From the NCBI GenBank assembly GCA_963721075.1, contig CAVRHV010000019.1, positions 62,001 to 126,000 of the forward strand: a DNA stretch of 64,000 nucleotides. The letters are read 5' to 3'. A program made the position numbers and the translations under genes. The notes under the pieces were generated by a model that saw only the letters and a list, made by a program, of their open reading frames with translations, was not told where the DNA came from and ran no database searches. Below are positions 27,678-37,112 of this stretch, in pieces. The DNA comes from DATFVA01 sp963721075 (GTDB lineage: Bacteria; Bacteroidota; Ignavibacteria; Ignavibacteriales; Ignavibacteriaceae). Position 1 is the stretch's first letter, and each line of letters starts with the position of its first letter.

Positions 27678-27764
27678 CGGAAAGGGAGGGATTCGAACCC
27701 TCGGTACGGTTACCCGTACACACGCTCTCCAGGCGTGCCAGTTCAACCACTCCTGCACCTTTCC
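27678..27764 (-). tRNA. tRNA-Ser (anticodon GGA)
   Basis: Read on the minus strand this is an 87-nt type II tRNA with acceptor GGAAAGG/CCTTTCC, a D arm, an anticodon stem CACGC/GCGTG with loop CTGGAGA (anticodon GGA), a long variable arm and T arm GAGGG/CCCTC with the TTCGAAT loop. The CCA end is not encoded. It decodes TCC and TCT. Confidence 0.93.
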
Positions 27765-27943
27765 GAAAGCGAAGTGCAAATATAAAAATTAGCCTTCCCT
27801 TTACCAAAAATACAGATCAGTTATCCGATGGTTTCGTAAAATTTTCTTAAAAAGTATAATATTGTTAATTTAGACCTCCTGATTTTAGAGGAATAAGCAG
27901 CTTCTATCTTGTTAAGAATCTTATTTCTTTTTGAATCAGCAAT

Positions 27944-28032
27944 GGAGAGATGCCGGAGTGGTTGAACGGGGCGGTCTCGAAAACCGTTGTGGGGCGTTTG
28001 CTCTACCCAGGGTTCGAATCCCTGTCTCTCCG
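27944..28032 (+). tRNA. tRNA-Ser (anticodon CGA)
   Basis: An 89-nt type II tRNA with acceptor GGAGAGA/TCTCTCC, anticodon loop CTCGAAA (anticodon CGA), a long variable arm and T arm CAGGG/CCCTG with loop TTCGAAT. The CCA end is not encoded. It lies 179 bases from the divergent tRNA-Ser(GGA). Its 3' end is partly repeated near 31385-31414. Confidence 0.93.
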
Positions 28033-28036
28033 CAAG
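28016..28036 (+). repeat. tRNA-Ser 3' end, left copy of an att-like direct repeat
   Basis: These 21 bases cover the T-stem 3' strand, acceptor 3' strand and four bases past the discriminator of tRNA-Ser(CGA). The same sequence with a single mismatch recurs at 31394-31414. A tRNA 3' end repeated at a distance of 3.4 kb is the usual trace of site-specific integration. Confidence 0.5.
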
Positions 28037-28272
28037 CTATTTTTGAAGATGCGATAGTTGCGGAATACCTAAAGCGCTAGCTCAGTCTGCTAAATAAAAT
28101 TTGTTGCTTTTCTCAAACAATTAGGGCAAATTGAAATAAGTAATATTCTCTACTTTGTGGGAGCAAGGGTGCTGGAGTTTTATTACTACACCTTACTGAA
28201 GATAATATCAGAGTTTCTTCCCGAAGCCATCCACAAATATTAGGATTACAATCATTTTTGTTGGAGGTTGCG

Positions 28273-29571
28273 ATGAAATCATTACTAAAAATTTCTTATT
28301 TCTTTTTACTTGCTGCACAATTTTGTTTTTCGCAGCCTGTCCCGGCATCGGAGAGTCAGGACGGGTGGTATCAGCAGCAGAGTAATACGACAGAACAGCT
28401 TTATGCTGTCCATTTTGTTGATGCAAATACTGGCTGGGCAGCTGGTGGTAGCGGGGTAATATTATACACTACTGACGGGGGAACTAACTGGACCGAGCAG
28501 TTAACTGGTACGACTAATCATTTCACCGGAATATTTTTTGTTTCTGCGACTGAGGGTTGGGCCGTTGGTGGAAATTATTCGCCATTTCTTGGTATGCTTT
28601 ATAATACTGTCGACGGTGGTACAAACTGGATAGTTCAAACAGATACTCTTCCTCTTCAATTAAATTCAGTCTTCTTTATTTCAGCTACGACCGGTTGGGC
28701 TGCCGGAAATGGAGGTCAGATACTTAAGACTACTGATGCCGGATTAAACTGGGTGTCCCAATCGGCATTAATTTCAGATTACCGGGATATATTTTTTATT
28801 GATGAAAATACCGGATGGGCTGTAGGTGGTGAAGCATATAATACTTATAGTACAATTATTAAAACTACAGATGGCGGGGATACCTGGATTGAGCAAACTG
28901 CAGAAACAACCGATTATTTGCGTGCGGTTTATTTTGTTTCAGAAACGATTGGCTGGGTTGCCGGAAATGAAGGCACTATTTTTAAAACTACAGATGGCGG
29001 AAATAACTGGATATCACAAAGCAGCGGTTCAACAGAGGGACTTTATTCTATTCATTTTGTAGATAACAATAAGGGGTGGATGTCGGGAGGAGAAGGTCTG
29101 CTATTAAATACGACCGACGGCGGCTCAAATTGGGCTGTACAGACAAGTGGAACTAATCGATATATTAACTCATTATCTTTTCCTGATGCAGAAAATGGCT
29201 GGGCAGTTGGAAGCTCAGGCATAATTCTGCATACAACCAACGGAGGGGTGACTTTTATTGAAGAAAATGCTGCCAAATTACCGGCAGAGTTTTTAGTTTT
29301 TCAGAACTACCCTAACCCGTTTAATCCAAATACTCAGATAAAATTCTCGATCCCAAATTCTTCTAAGATAACATTGAAAATATTTGATACACTGGGTAAA
29401 GAGATCGCAACTTTAATGGATGAAGAAAAATCCACAGGAATTTATGAGGTGAACTGGGATGCTGCAAACCTGCCGAGTGGCGTTTACTTCTATCAATTAA
29501 GGGCAGGTGATCCTTCGACAGGCTCAGGACATAGCTTTATTCTGACAAAAAAGATGATTCTTCTTCGATAA
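28273..29571 (+). CDS. YCF48-like beta-propeller protein with T9SS sorting domain
   Basis: A 432-residue secreted protein. After the signal peptide (about residues 1-22) come seven repeats of about 42 residues, each with GWAAG/GWAVG and KTTDGGxxW motifs. Seven such units suggest a seven-bladed propeller of the YCF48/BNR type. The C-terminal 80 residues form a type A type IX secretion sorting domain, beginning with FQNYPNPFNPNTQIKFSIP and ending in KKMILLR. It should be exported through the type IX system and attached to the surface. I chose ATG 28273, behind GGAGG at 28263-28267, over an upstream TTG. The ligand is unknown. Confidence 0.85.
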   Translation: MKSLLKISYFFLLAAQFCFSQPVPASESQDGWYQQQSNTTEQLYAVHFVDANTGWAAGGSGVILYTTDGGTNWTEQLTGTTNHFTGIFFVSATEGWAVGGNYSPFLGMLYNTVDGGTNWIVQTDTLPLQLNSVFFISATTGWAAGNGGQILKTTDAGLNWVSQSALISDYRDIFFIDENTGWAVGGEAYNTYSTIIKTTDGGDTWIEQTAETTDYLRAVYFVSETIGWVAGNEGTIFKTTDGGNNWISQSSGSTEGLYSIHFVDNNKGWMSGGEGLLLNTTDGGSNWAVQTSGTNRYINSLSFPDAENGWAVGSSGIILHTTNGGVTFIEENAAKLPAEFLVFQNYPNPFNPNTQIKFSIPNSSKITLKIFDTLGKEIATLMDEEKSTGIYEVNWDAANLPSGVYFYQLRAGDPSTGSGHSFILTKKMILLR

Positions 29572-30058
29572 AAGATGGAGAGTTTTTGGAGAGCTTTTAG
29601 GTATTGAATTAGTAGAGCTCCTTATAATTAGTTCTATCAGCTTTAGTCCCGGAGGCATTCTATTCTGATATACTTAAGATTAATTTTATTACGATTTACT
29701 GAAGCAGAAACTGAAGTAGTTTTTGAAGCGCAATGTTGTTTAGTACATAATTAAATAATAAAATATAAGATTATTACTTAGTTATTCGTTTAAGTTCAGT
29801 CTTCAATGCCTTTTTTATTTCTTCATCAGAAGATGGCTACCTTTTATGGAATCAATGCTGACCGGAGAAATTCTAATTTGGGCTTTTCTTCGAACACAAA
29901 CTTTCTTCAGACTATGTATTGCTAGTAAATAACTAATATCCTTAAATTTAATTATTCTTATTATTCCTGTAATGTTCAGTTATTTTTAATCAGACTCTGG
30001 GGACGAATGATATTACCGGGAAGATATATTAAGGGAAACCCGCAATTTTCCAGAGATA
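29572..30058. other. Degenerate intergenic stretch with gene debris
   Basis: No intact gene is visible. On the minus strand, 29774-29830 reads as a plausible protein end (SSDEEIKKALKTELKRITK then stop). A shifted frame just upstream (to about 29890) reads RRKAQIRISPVSIDSIKG. This may be a broken small gene, but the fragment is too short to name. A short block after the propeller gene (about 29574-29598) is similar to one after the remnant at 31313, indicating duplicated 3' flanks. Confidence 0.3.
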
Positions 30059-30394
30059 CAGAATAAAAGCCTTATAATTTCGATTTTTATTCTTAAACCA
30101 TGTTATTTGCTCCTGGATGAGCCGGTTCTTGGGTTGGATGTTAAAAGCATAATCGCAGTAAAAAAGCTTCTGAGAATACATTCACAGGCTGGCAGTACAA
30201 TATTATTTTCAACTCATATACTGGATTTAATGGAGAACCTGTGTAACAATGTCGCAATACTTGATAATAAAAAGGTCACTTTATACGATGGCATAATCGG
30301 GAAGGGTAAGAACGGGCTTGAGAACATTTATCTTGAGGTGCTTGGTAATAAAATCCAAAATTCTCTCGATGGATATATTTCCTGTTTTGAATAG
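30059..30394 (+). pseudogene. Truncated ABC transporter ATP-binding protein
   Basis: The open frame carries Walker B and D-loop (LLLDEPVLGLD) and the H-loop (STILFSTHIL), followed by a normal-looking helical end. The Walker A, Q-loop and ABC signature that should precede it are missing. The open frame reaches upstream only to about 30059. The protein would be the last third of an ABC-2 type exporter ATPase. The permease gene is also absent. It looks like a relic within a disturbed region. Confidence 0.65.
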
Positions 30395-30503
30395 GTGATT
30401 AAAGTTAATTATTTTATTATTGGCTTGAGCAGGCTGTCCCCGCCTTAAATCCGAAAGAGCGCCGTGCCGGAAAGAAGGTATTGCTAAATCGGTAAATAGT
30501 AAA

Positions 30504-30812
30504 TTAAAGAAGTGTTTTGTAGTTTCGAGCACCGTGAAGAATTCTGTGAATAAAAATAATTTTTTCTTCTATCGTGTAAAAAATAAGATAATTCTGAACT
30601 ATCAAATATCTATAACCAAGATTTCTTAGTTCTTCTTCTCTAGGAATTCTTCCGAGATTTGGATTGGCTGATAAAAGTTCTAAGTTCTTTTCAATATTAT
30701 TTGCCATGGCATCTGCCGCAGTTGGATTATCTGCTGCGATAAAAGATATGATTTCAGTAAAGTCTTCCTCGGCAATATTAAGAAGACGAACCTGGTATTT
30801 ATTTGTTGGCAT
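30504..30812 (-). CDS. RelE/ParE family toxin
   Basis: A 102-residue protein with ParE/RelE-fold features: the N-terminal YQVRLLNIAEEDFTEI helix, the LSANPNLGRIPR turn, then strands with RYLIVQNYLIFYTIEEK and the terminal IHRILHGARNY, a signature of the family. ParE-type toxins act on gyrase and RelE-type toxins cut mRNA on the ribosome; which applies is not decidable by eye. It overlaps the upstream antitoxin gene by 14 bases, which is the usual two-gene order. Confidence 0.85.
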   Translation of the reverse strand: MPTNKYQVRLLNIAEEDFTEIISFIAADNPTAADAMANNIEKNLELLSANPNLGRIPREEELRNLGYRYLIVQNYLIFYTIEEKIIFIHRILHGARNYKTLL

Positions 30813-31071
30813 TAATTGTTTCTCTAATATTTACCATTACCTGCTTTAATGTTTTCCCTTTGTCTCCTTGAGATTTTTGTTTTTGGGCAACTGATAATTT
30901 GCCAAGTAAATCGAGCTTTAATTGAAGTTTCGAATAATGAGCCATTGACATTACAACTAAATCGCCTTCTCCATTTTTCGTAATAAATATAGGCTCATTA
31001 GAATTGTTTGCAAGTTCGGATATTTCATTCGATTTATTTCTTAAATCAGAAATAGGTTTAATAATTGGCAT
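30799..31071 (-). CDS. Phd/YefM family antitoxin
   Basis: A 90-residue protein starting MPIIKPISDLRNKSNEISEL and containing PIFITKNGEGDLVVMSMAHY, the conserved core of the Phd/YefM antitoxin fold that binds DNA and neutralises the toxin through its C terminus. It precedes and overlaps the ParE-like gene, so the pair should be autoregulated from a promoter near 31072-31130. Confidence 0.87.
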   Translation of the reverse strand: MPIIKPISDLRNKSNEISELANNSNEPIFITKNGEGDLVVMSMAHYSKLQLKLDLLGKLSVAQKQKSQGDKGKTLKQVMVNIRETINANK

Positions 31072-31142
31072 TTTGATTTCCTTTTTAATTCTATGTCAAA
31101 ATTATATCATTATTCTGATAAATTCAATAGAAATAAAATTAC

Positions 31143-31313
31143 TTTCCTTTTGATGTGCCGGAAAATGAGATAGAAACACTTATTAACGAAGTAAAACCGG
31201 CAGGAACTTACGAGTTAACCTGGAATGCAGCTAATCTTCCTAGCGGAGTTTATTTTTACCAGCTGAAAGCAGGAGACTTTATTTAGACCAAAAAGATGAT
31301 CCTTCTCAGATAG
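31143..31313 (+). pseudogene. Remnant of a T9SS sorting domain with an in-frame stop
   Basis: The frame reads EIETLINEVKPAGTYELTW, then NAANLPSGVYFYQLKAGDFI, then a TAG stop at 31284-31286, then TKKMILLR and a final stop. It is the end of a type IX sorting domain, closely similar to the end of the propeller protein at 29571. The start and the secreted domain are gone. The 3' flank (31313-31340) is also similar to the flank after 29571. Confidence 0.8.
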
Positions 31314-31379
31314 AGGATGGAGACTTTTTGGAGAGGTCAATTTAAAAAAGCTTGAAATCAGCTAATAATCAAAAGAAAT

Positions 31380-31414
31380 AGAGACAGGGCGCAGATTCCC
31401 TGTCTCTCCGCAAG
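31380..31414 (+). repeat. Partial tRNA-Ser copy (T arm and acceptor 3' end), right att-like repeat
   Basis: 31394-31414 matches 28016-28036 with one mismatch. The match also covers the 5' side of the T stem (CAGGG at 31385-31389), so the copy spans a tRNA T arm with an altered loop. The same bases make a perfect 10-bp hairpin (31380-31389 with 31398-31407). Confidence 0.5.
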
Positions 31415-31747
31415 ATAAAAGGCTGGCTTAAGTGTTCTGTTTGAGATGGGCTTTTTTGATATAATAATTCCCGCTGGTTGTATTTCATTTATATAACTTT
31501 ATATTAAACAGGTGTAATAATTAATAATATTAGGGGTGCCTCGAATTAAATTTCCTTATTTCTTTCGATTTCTGCTCGGCCTTTATTCGGCCTTTGCTCG
31601 GCCTGTAACTCCGAGATAACCACCAGATAACTCCGTGATCAATAAGCTATGGCTACGATTCTGAAAGGATAATTGCATTGAAAGCTTACTTTCAACTCTC
31701 TTACAGCTTTAATAAATTTGTAATTATCATTAACAAGAAAAATCAAT
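31415..31747. other. Intergenic region with three short CGGCCT repeats
   Basis: No gene is visible. At 31574-31604 the hexamer CGGCCT appears three times at about 11-base spacing, within a run of related words. The end of the region probably contains the promoter for the M64 peptidase, but no clear element can be placed. Confidence 0.35.
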
Positions 31748-33202
31748 ATGAAAACTCTTATACTTTTAATCTTCTCCACATCCCTGCTTTGGTCCCAATC
31801 TTTTAGTGATTACTTCAACGATAAAACTATGCGGATCGATTATTATCATACAGGGAACTCTTCAAAAGAACTTGTCACCCTCGATCATATATACAGGTAC
31901 GGCATCTGGGCCGGGAACCCTGATGATCTGCTTGATAACTTTAACAACGGCGCCTACTACTACAAAGTATACGATGAAAAGACTGACAGGCTGATATACT
32001 CAAAGGGTTTTGACAGCTATTTTAAGGAATACCAGACCAGCGATGATGCATTGAAAGGTATAGAGAAAACTTTCCAGGAAAGCGCAATTATCCCCGCACC
32101 AAAGAACAAGATCAGATTTGCTCTTGAAAAAAGAGACTCAGTAAACAACCTTCATGAGATTTATTCAACAATAATAGATCCTGAAGATATTTATATATCA
32201 GATGAAGCAGCAGACAGCAGCGGAGTTACAGTCTATAAACAATATTATTCAGGTGATCCGCATAAAAAGGTTGATGTGGTAATACTGGGAGAGGGTTACA
32301 CAAAAAATGAGAAATCTAAATTTGAAAAGGATCTGAAACATTTCTCAGACCTTTTTATGAACCAGGAACCTTATAAATCACTTAAAGACAAATTTAATAT
32401 ATACGGTGTTTATAAAGCTTCGCTCGACAGCGGCTGCGATAATCCCGGCGCAGGTATATATAAAAATACAATTCTCAGCACTACATATTATTCACTTGGC
32501 TCAGAAAGGTATATACTTACCGAAGATAATAAGTCAATGCGGGATATAGCTGCAAACGTTCCCTATGATGCAATTTATATTATGATAAATGAATCGCGTT
32601 ACGGAGGAGGCGGTATCTATAACTTCTACTGTACTTTTATCTCTGATAACCAGTTCAGTGATTATATATTCCTCCACGAGTTCGGTCATTCATTCTCCGG
32701 ACTGGCGGATGAATACTACACTTCTGATGTCGCTTATAATGATTTTTATCCAAAAGGGATAGAACCTGTCGAACCAAATATTACCAGGCTGCTTGATACA
32801 AATAACCTTAAATGGAAATATCTTACTACTCCAGGTATTGAGATCCCAACGCCATGGGAAAAAGAAGAGTATGATAAATTCGATCTTGCCTGGCAGAAAG
32901 TCAGACGAGAACTAAATTCAAAAGTAGCGGCGCTTCAGAGACAAAAAGCTGATGAGACGGTAATTGATTCACTTAAAGAGAAATATAATGAGCTTGATAA
33001 AAAACATAGCGATGAAGTTGATAAATTTCTCCGCAGCAGCAAATACTGGGGGAAAACAGGCGCATTTGAAGGTGCCGGCTATTCTTCAAAAGGGATGTAC
33101 AGGCCGATGATCGACTGCATAATGTTCTCTAAAGGTGCTAAACCCTTCTGTACCGTCTGTACTGAAAGTATAAAAAAGGTCATAAAACATTATACTGATT
33201 GA
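31748..33202 (+). CDS. M64 family metallopeptidase (IgA peptidase-like)
   Basis: A 484-residue exported zinc peptidase. A short signal peptide ends near LLWSQS. The zinc site is FLHEFGHSFSGLADEYY at about residues 311-327, giving the HExxH pair and the third ligand further on, as in family M64. The preceding domain contains the conserved VDVVILGEGYTKNE block. A coiled-coil insert of about 60 residues rich in Lys and Glu (about residues 375-435) precedes the end. There is no T9SS domain. The substrate is unknown; IgA cleavage is known only for one family member and should not be assumed. Confidence 0.88.
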   Translation: MKTLILLIFSTSLLWSQSFSDYFNDKTMRIDYYHTGNSSKELVTLDHIYRYGIWAGNPDDLLDNFNNGAYYYKVYDEKTDRLIYSKGFDSYFKEYQTSDDALKGIEKTFQESAIIPAPKNKIRFALEKRDSVNNLHEIYSTIIDPEDIYISDEAADSSGVTVYKQYYSGDPHKKVDVVILGEGYTKNEKSKFEKDLKHFSDLFMNQEPYKSLKDKFNIYGVYKASLDSGCDNPGAGIYKNTILSTTYYSLGSERYILTEDNKSMRDIAANVPYDAIYIMINESRYGGGGIYNFYCTFISDNQFSDYIFLHEFGHSFSGLADEYYTSDVAYNDFYPKGIEPVEPNITRLLDTNNLKWKYLTTPGIEIPTPWEKEEYDKFDLAWQKVRRELNSKVAALQRQKADETVIDSLKEKYNELDKKHSDEVDKFLRSSKYWGKTGAFEGAGYSSKGMYRPMIDCIMFSKGAKPFCTVCTESIKKVIKHYTD

Positions 33203-33242
33203 TATGATTCGAATCAGTATGATATTCTGAAAGAGATCCGGA

Positions 33243-35037
33243 ATGAAGAAACTTTACATATTTTTGTTCTTAGTTAATTTATCATTTGCACAGTACGTTC
33301 CGCAGTCGCCTTATCTGCAGGATCCTTCAAAGGCAATTCCTTATGTCGACAGCTGTGCGCAATTCTGGACTCAGGTCTATGACACCGTTTATGGAGGTTT
33401 TTACACTAACGTAGATCGTTTCGGGCAGGTAATAACCGGATGGGGAACAAACAAGGATCTCATCACCCAGTCTAGAGACGCATACGGATTTGTTAGGGCC
33501 TATATGCTTACGGGCAACCAGGAATACCTGACGATGGCACGACACGCACTCGATTTTATGTATGACCATGCCTGGGACAGTTCCCACGACGGATGGTACC
33601 ACAGCATAGATAGATATGGAAACCCGATAAATCCAAATGACGTTAAAACTGCCTTTGATCAGCATTATGCACTTCTCGGTATTGCAGCATATTATGAAGC
33701 AACAAGAGATACAAATGACTGGAACCGTCTTATGGATGGATATAACAGCAGCGAGAATCATTTGTGGGATAATGATCCCCAGGATTTCGGTTATTATGAT
33801 ACCGGAACGTACGACTGGACCTCAGTTTCGGGGAAGAGCTTTAATGCTACAGTGGATGCAATTACTACTAACGTTCTTGCTCTTGTATTTGCTGACGGGA
33901 GAATCCGTTTACAGATCGCGGCTACTTCAGCTGGCAGATAATATCCTTACACACCTGTATGGAAGTATGCCTCAGCAGGCAATTGGATTTGTTGAGAAGT
34001 ATTATTCCGACTGGTCCTGGAATAATGATGAAACGATGACGATTATGGGGCATGTGCTTAAATCTGGCTGGTGTCTGGGAAGGATCAATCAGCTAATACC
34101 TGATACAAATTATATTAATGCTGCCCATGATTTAATCCGGGATGTCTGGGACAATGGTTATGATCATGAACTGGGAGGACCCTATAAAGATTTTAACCGG
34201 ATTACCGGACAAATGCTTATGTGGGGACAGGCTGATACGGCTAAGGCCTGGTGGCAGATGGAACAGGCTGTAACTGCCGGACTTATGATGTACAATCTTA
34301 CGGGTGAATCTCAATACCTTCAGATGGCGGATGAAACTCTCAGTTTCTTTATGACTTATTTTGTCGACCATGAATATGGAGAAGTTTATTCAGACCGGAC
34401 GAGATACGGAGGACAGATATGGGGACTTGAGAAAGGAAGCAGCGGTAAGGCTGGTTATCACTCAATCGAACTGGGTTATTATACATACCTTTATGGTAAT
34501 CTTTTCTTTAAGGGCGACCCGGTAACTTTATATTATAATTTTATGCCTTTGGATTCAGATAGAGAAATAAAAATGAATCCTCTTGCATTCGCTGATTCAA
34601 AATATAAGATCAAAGAGGTGCAGAAAGACGGTGTGGCTTATAACGACTTTAATAGTGAAGCGAGAATTCTTAATCTGCCGTCAGGCACTGGCGGAGAATT
34701 CAAAGTCACCTATGAATTAACTAATCCGGTTTATGTACGGAATGAGAAAACAGCCGAACCCGATTTCCAATTATACCAGAATTATCCGAATCCATTTAAC
34801 CCGGTTACAACCATAAGCTTCTCAATTCCCTATAGAAGCAGAGTCTCTCTCAGCGTATATGATATTTTAGGGAAAGAAGTTGCATCATTAGTTAATGATG
34901 AAAAAGATCCGGGAACATATAATGTTAGGTTTAGCGGAAACAATCTCGCAAGCGGAGTTTATGTTTACAGACTTGAGAGTACTTCAGGTAAATACGGAAC
35001 TACGGTTCAATCCAGAAAGCTGCTTCTGCTGAAGTAA
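33243..35037 (+). CDS. Secreted AGE-like (six-hairpin) protein with T9SS domain, frameshifted
   Basis: A signal peptide (residues 1-16) precedes an alpha/alpha barrel resembling N-acylglucosamine 2-epimerase and related sugar enzymes: FWTQVYDTVYGGFYTNVDRFG, SRDAYGFVRAYMLTGNQEY and later GGPYKDFNRITGQ. The C terminus is a T9SS type A sorting domain (YQNYPNPFNPVTTISFSIP to RKLLLLK). The frame changes near 33881-33890; removing one base gives NVLALYLLTGESVYRSRLLQ and a protein of about 597 residues. The enzyme is probably surface-attached and may act on sugars, but the reaction is unknown. Confidence 0.8.
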
Positions 35038-35162
35038 TCGTTAGTCAGCTTTCTGTCAGACTCAATCAGCAATCCCTTCCATTCATCCCAAATGAGTTTA
35101 CATGCGTGCGTCATAGCTTTACCTTTGGGCAAGTTAAAATTTGATAAGAATCGGAGGTCGAG

Positions 35163-35606
35163 ATGTTCCGATCGAAAATCACTCTTTCCTGTTTACTCCT
35201 TATTCTGCTGGTAATGTCTTCATACGGATTTAATAACGGATCAATTAAAGATCCTGATACAAAGAAAGCCGCTGTAGTAAACCTTTTAATCGGTCTTAAA
35301 AGCGATAATTACGGCCTGAGAACAGGTTCTGCTTTCATGCTGGGCGAGATTGGTGCAGAAGAAGCTGTAGTTCCTTTAATGAGAATGCTGAGGACTGAAA
35401 AATGTGAGAATGCAAGAATAGTTGCCGCACTGGCATTATATAAAATTAATAGTCCTAAAAGTATTTTTGCAGTGAAACAGGCTATCAGATTCGATAGCAG
35501 TGAGAGGGTAAGAAAAATGTGTACAAACTTCTACTCCGAATCAATAAAAGCAAAGTTTAGGTTAAATAACAGAGAAAATATAGACAGTGAAGTAGCAATC
35601 CGGTAA
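35163..35606 (+). CDS. Exported HEAT-repeat protein
   Basis: A 147-residue protein with a signal peptide (about residues 1-22). Two or three HEAT/PBS-lyase-like repeats follow, for example GLRTGSAFMLGEIGAEEAVV and ARIVAALALYKINSPKS. GGAGGT lies before the ATG. It is probably periplasmic and would act through protein contacts. It stands alone with its own terminator. Confidence 0.75.
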   Translation: MFRSKITLSCLLLILLVMSSYGFNNGSIKDPDTKKAAVVNLLIGLKSDNYGLRTGSAFMLGEIGAEEAVVPLMRMLRTEKCENARIVAALALYKINSPKSIFAVKQAIRFDSSERVRKMCTNFYSESIKAKFRLNNRENIDSEVAIR

Positions 35607-35634
35607 ATTGTTTCTTCATAAGAGAACCTCCTCT

Positions 35635-35664
35635 AAACCGGGATTGCCCATCCCGGTTTTTTTT
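35635..35664 (+). terminator. Rho-independent terminator after the HEAT-repeat gene
   Basis: A perfect 10-bp stem (AAACCGGGAT / ATCCCGGTTT) with a TGCCC loop followed by eight or so T residues. Confidence 0.9.
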
Positions 35665-35726
35665 ATGCCCGACGTGAATATCCCGTATTTTATTACTTAT
35701 ATTTCTGCGATCATTGGTGATTTTAT

Positions 35727-37065
35727 ATGCAGCTTATCAAAAAAGAAATAAAGAAAACACTTGAGCTTGCATATCCGGTCATTATCGGGCAGCTTGGCTT
35801 TATAATGATGGGTGTGGTAGACAGCATAATGGTCGGCAGCGTTGGTGCGGTTCCGCTTGCAGCCGCTTCTGTTGGCAATAGTCTATTCATTCTGATATCC
35901 ATCGTAGGATTGGGAATCTCAATTTCAGTTACACCCCTGGTCGCGATTGCAGTAGGGGGGAAGAGATATGAAGAGTGCGGAATACTGTTTCGCCAGTCCC
36001 TTCTTAATTAATATAGTAACAGGGTTTGTTATCGCAGCGATTATCTGGGGAGCATCTTTTCTTCTGGTTTACATAGACCAACCTCCGGAAGTAGTGGCTC
36101 AGGCCCAGTCTTATGCCAGAATTCTCGGATTTTCGGGGATTCCATGGATGGTTTTTGCTTCATATAAACAGTTTATTGAAGGATTCTCTGTTATGCGTCC
36201 CTCAATGTTTGTCGTACTTCTGGCAAATATAATTAATGCACTAATTAACTGGTTATTAATATTTGGAAAAGGCGGTTTCCCGGCACTTGGACTTGATGGT
36301 GCAGGATGGGCAACTTTCAGTTCAAGGGTATTTATGGCTGTAATTATGATGACTTATGTTATGCAGGCAGAATATTTTAAGAAATATGATGTAACATTCC
36401 ACTTTAAGAGTCTTAATACCCAAATAATAAAAAAAATACTTGCACTGGGACTTCCAAGTGGTATCCAGTATTTCTTTGAAGTCGGGGCTTTCTCATTTGC
36501 TGTTGTAATGGTCGGCTGGCTGGGCACCTATCAGCTGGCAGCACATCAGATCGCAATCAATCTGGCCTCGATATCTTTTATGTGTGCACTGGGAGTGTCA
36601 GCCGCCGGGAGCATAAGGGTCGGCAATGCCGTTGGAAGAAAAAATATTGAGGAAACCAGAAGAGCAGGATTTACCGCAATAATAATATCCGGTTCAATAA
36701 TGGGAGCATTCGGGATAATATTTATAATCTTCAGAAATATTCTCCCGGCATTTTATATTGATAATCCGCAGGTAATCTCTTTTGCTGCTTCCATTCTTAT
36801 CGTTGCGGCAATATTCCAGGTATTTGATGGAGTGCAGGCTGTGGGTATCGGTATACTCCGGGGATTGACGGATGTGAAAGGTCCTACACTCATTACATTT
36901 ATTGCCTACTGGGTTCTTGCTTTACCAATCGGTTACATACTTGGATTTACATTTGATTATGGTATCGTGGGTGTCTGGATCGGGCTTCTGCTGGGACTGG
37001 CAGTTTCCGCAACTCTGCTAACGTTACGCTTTAATTCAAAAAGTAAACATTTAATTGATGCTTAA
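35727..37065 (+). CDS. MATE family efflux transporter, interrupted by a frameshift
   Basis: The first part (35727-36011) has the MATE start AYPVIIGQLGFIMMGVVDSI and MVG repeats. The second (in the next frame) continues with the remaining helices and GVSAAGSIRVGNAVGR, a signature of the second MATE half. Near 36005-36008 removing one A turns SLLN-stop into SLLINIVTGF, so a normal transporter of about 446 residues and 12 helices results. It would export cationic drugs or metabolites by Na+ or H+ antiport. The substrate is unknown. Confidence 0.88.
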
Positions 37066-37112
37066 TCTGTAAATTACATAAAACCGTTATCTAACAACTG
37101 CAGGTTTATAGA

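Noticed and set aside
28273..29571. Possible CRISPR or tandem DNA repeat in the propeller gene
   Set aside because: The repetition is at protein level, in about 42-residue blades, with variable DNA; there are no conserved direct repeats with spacers.
28037..31393. An insertion sequence or integrase inside the 3.4-kb segment
   Set aside because: I found no transposase or integrase motif and no terminal inverted repeats with target duplications.
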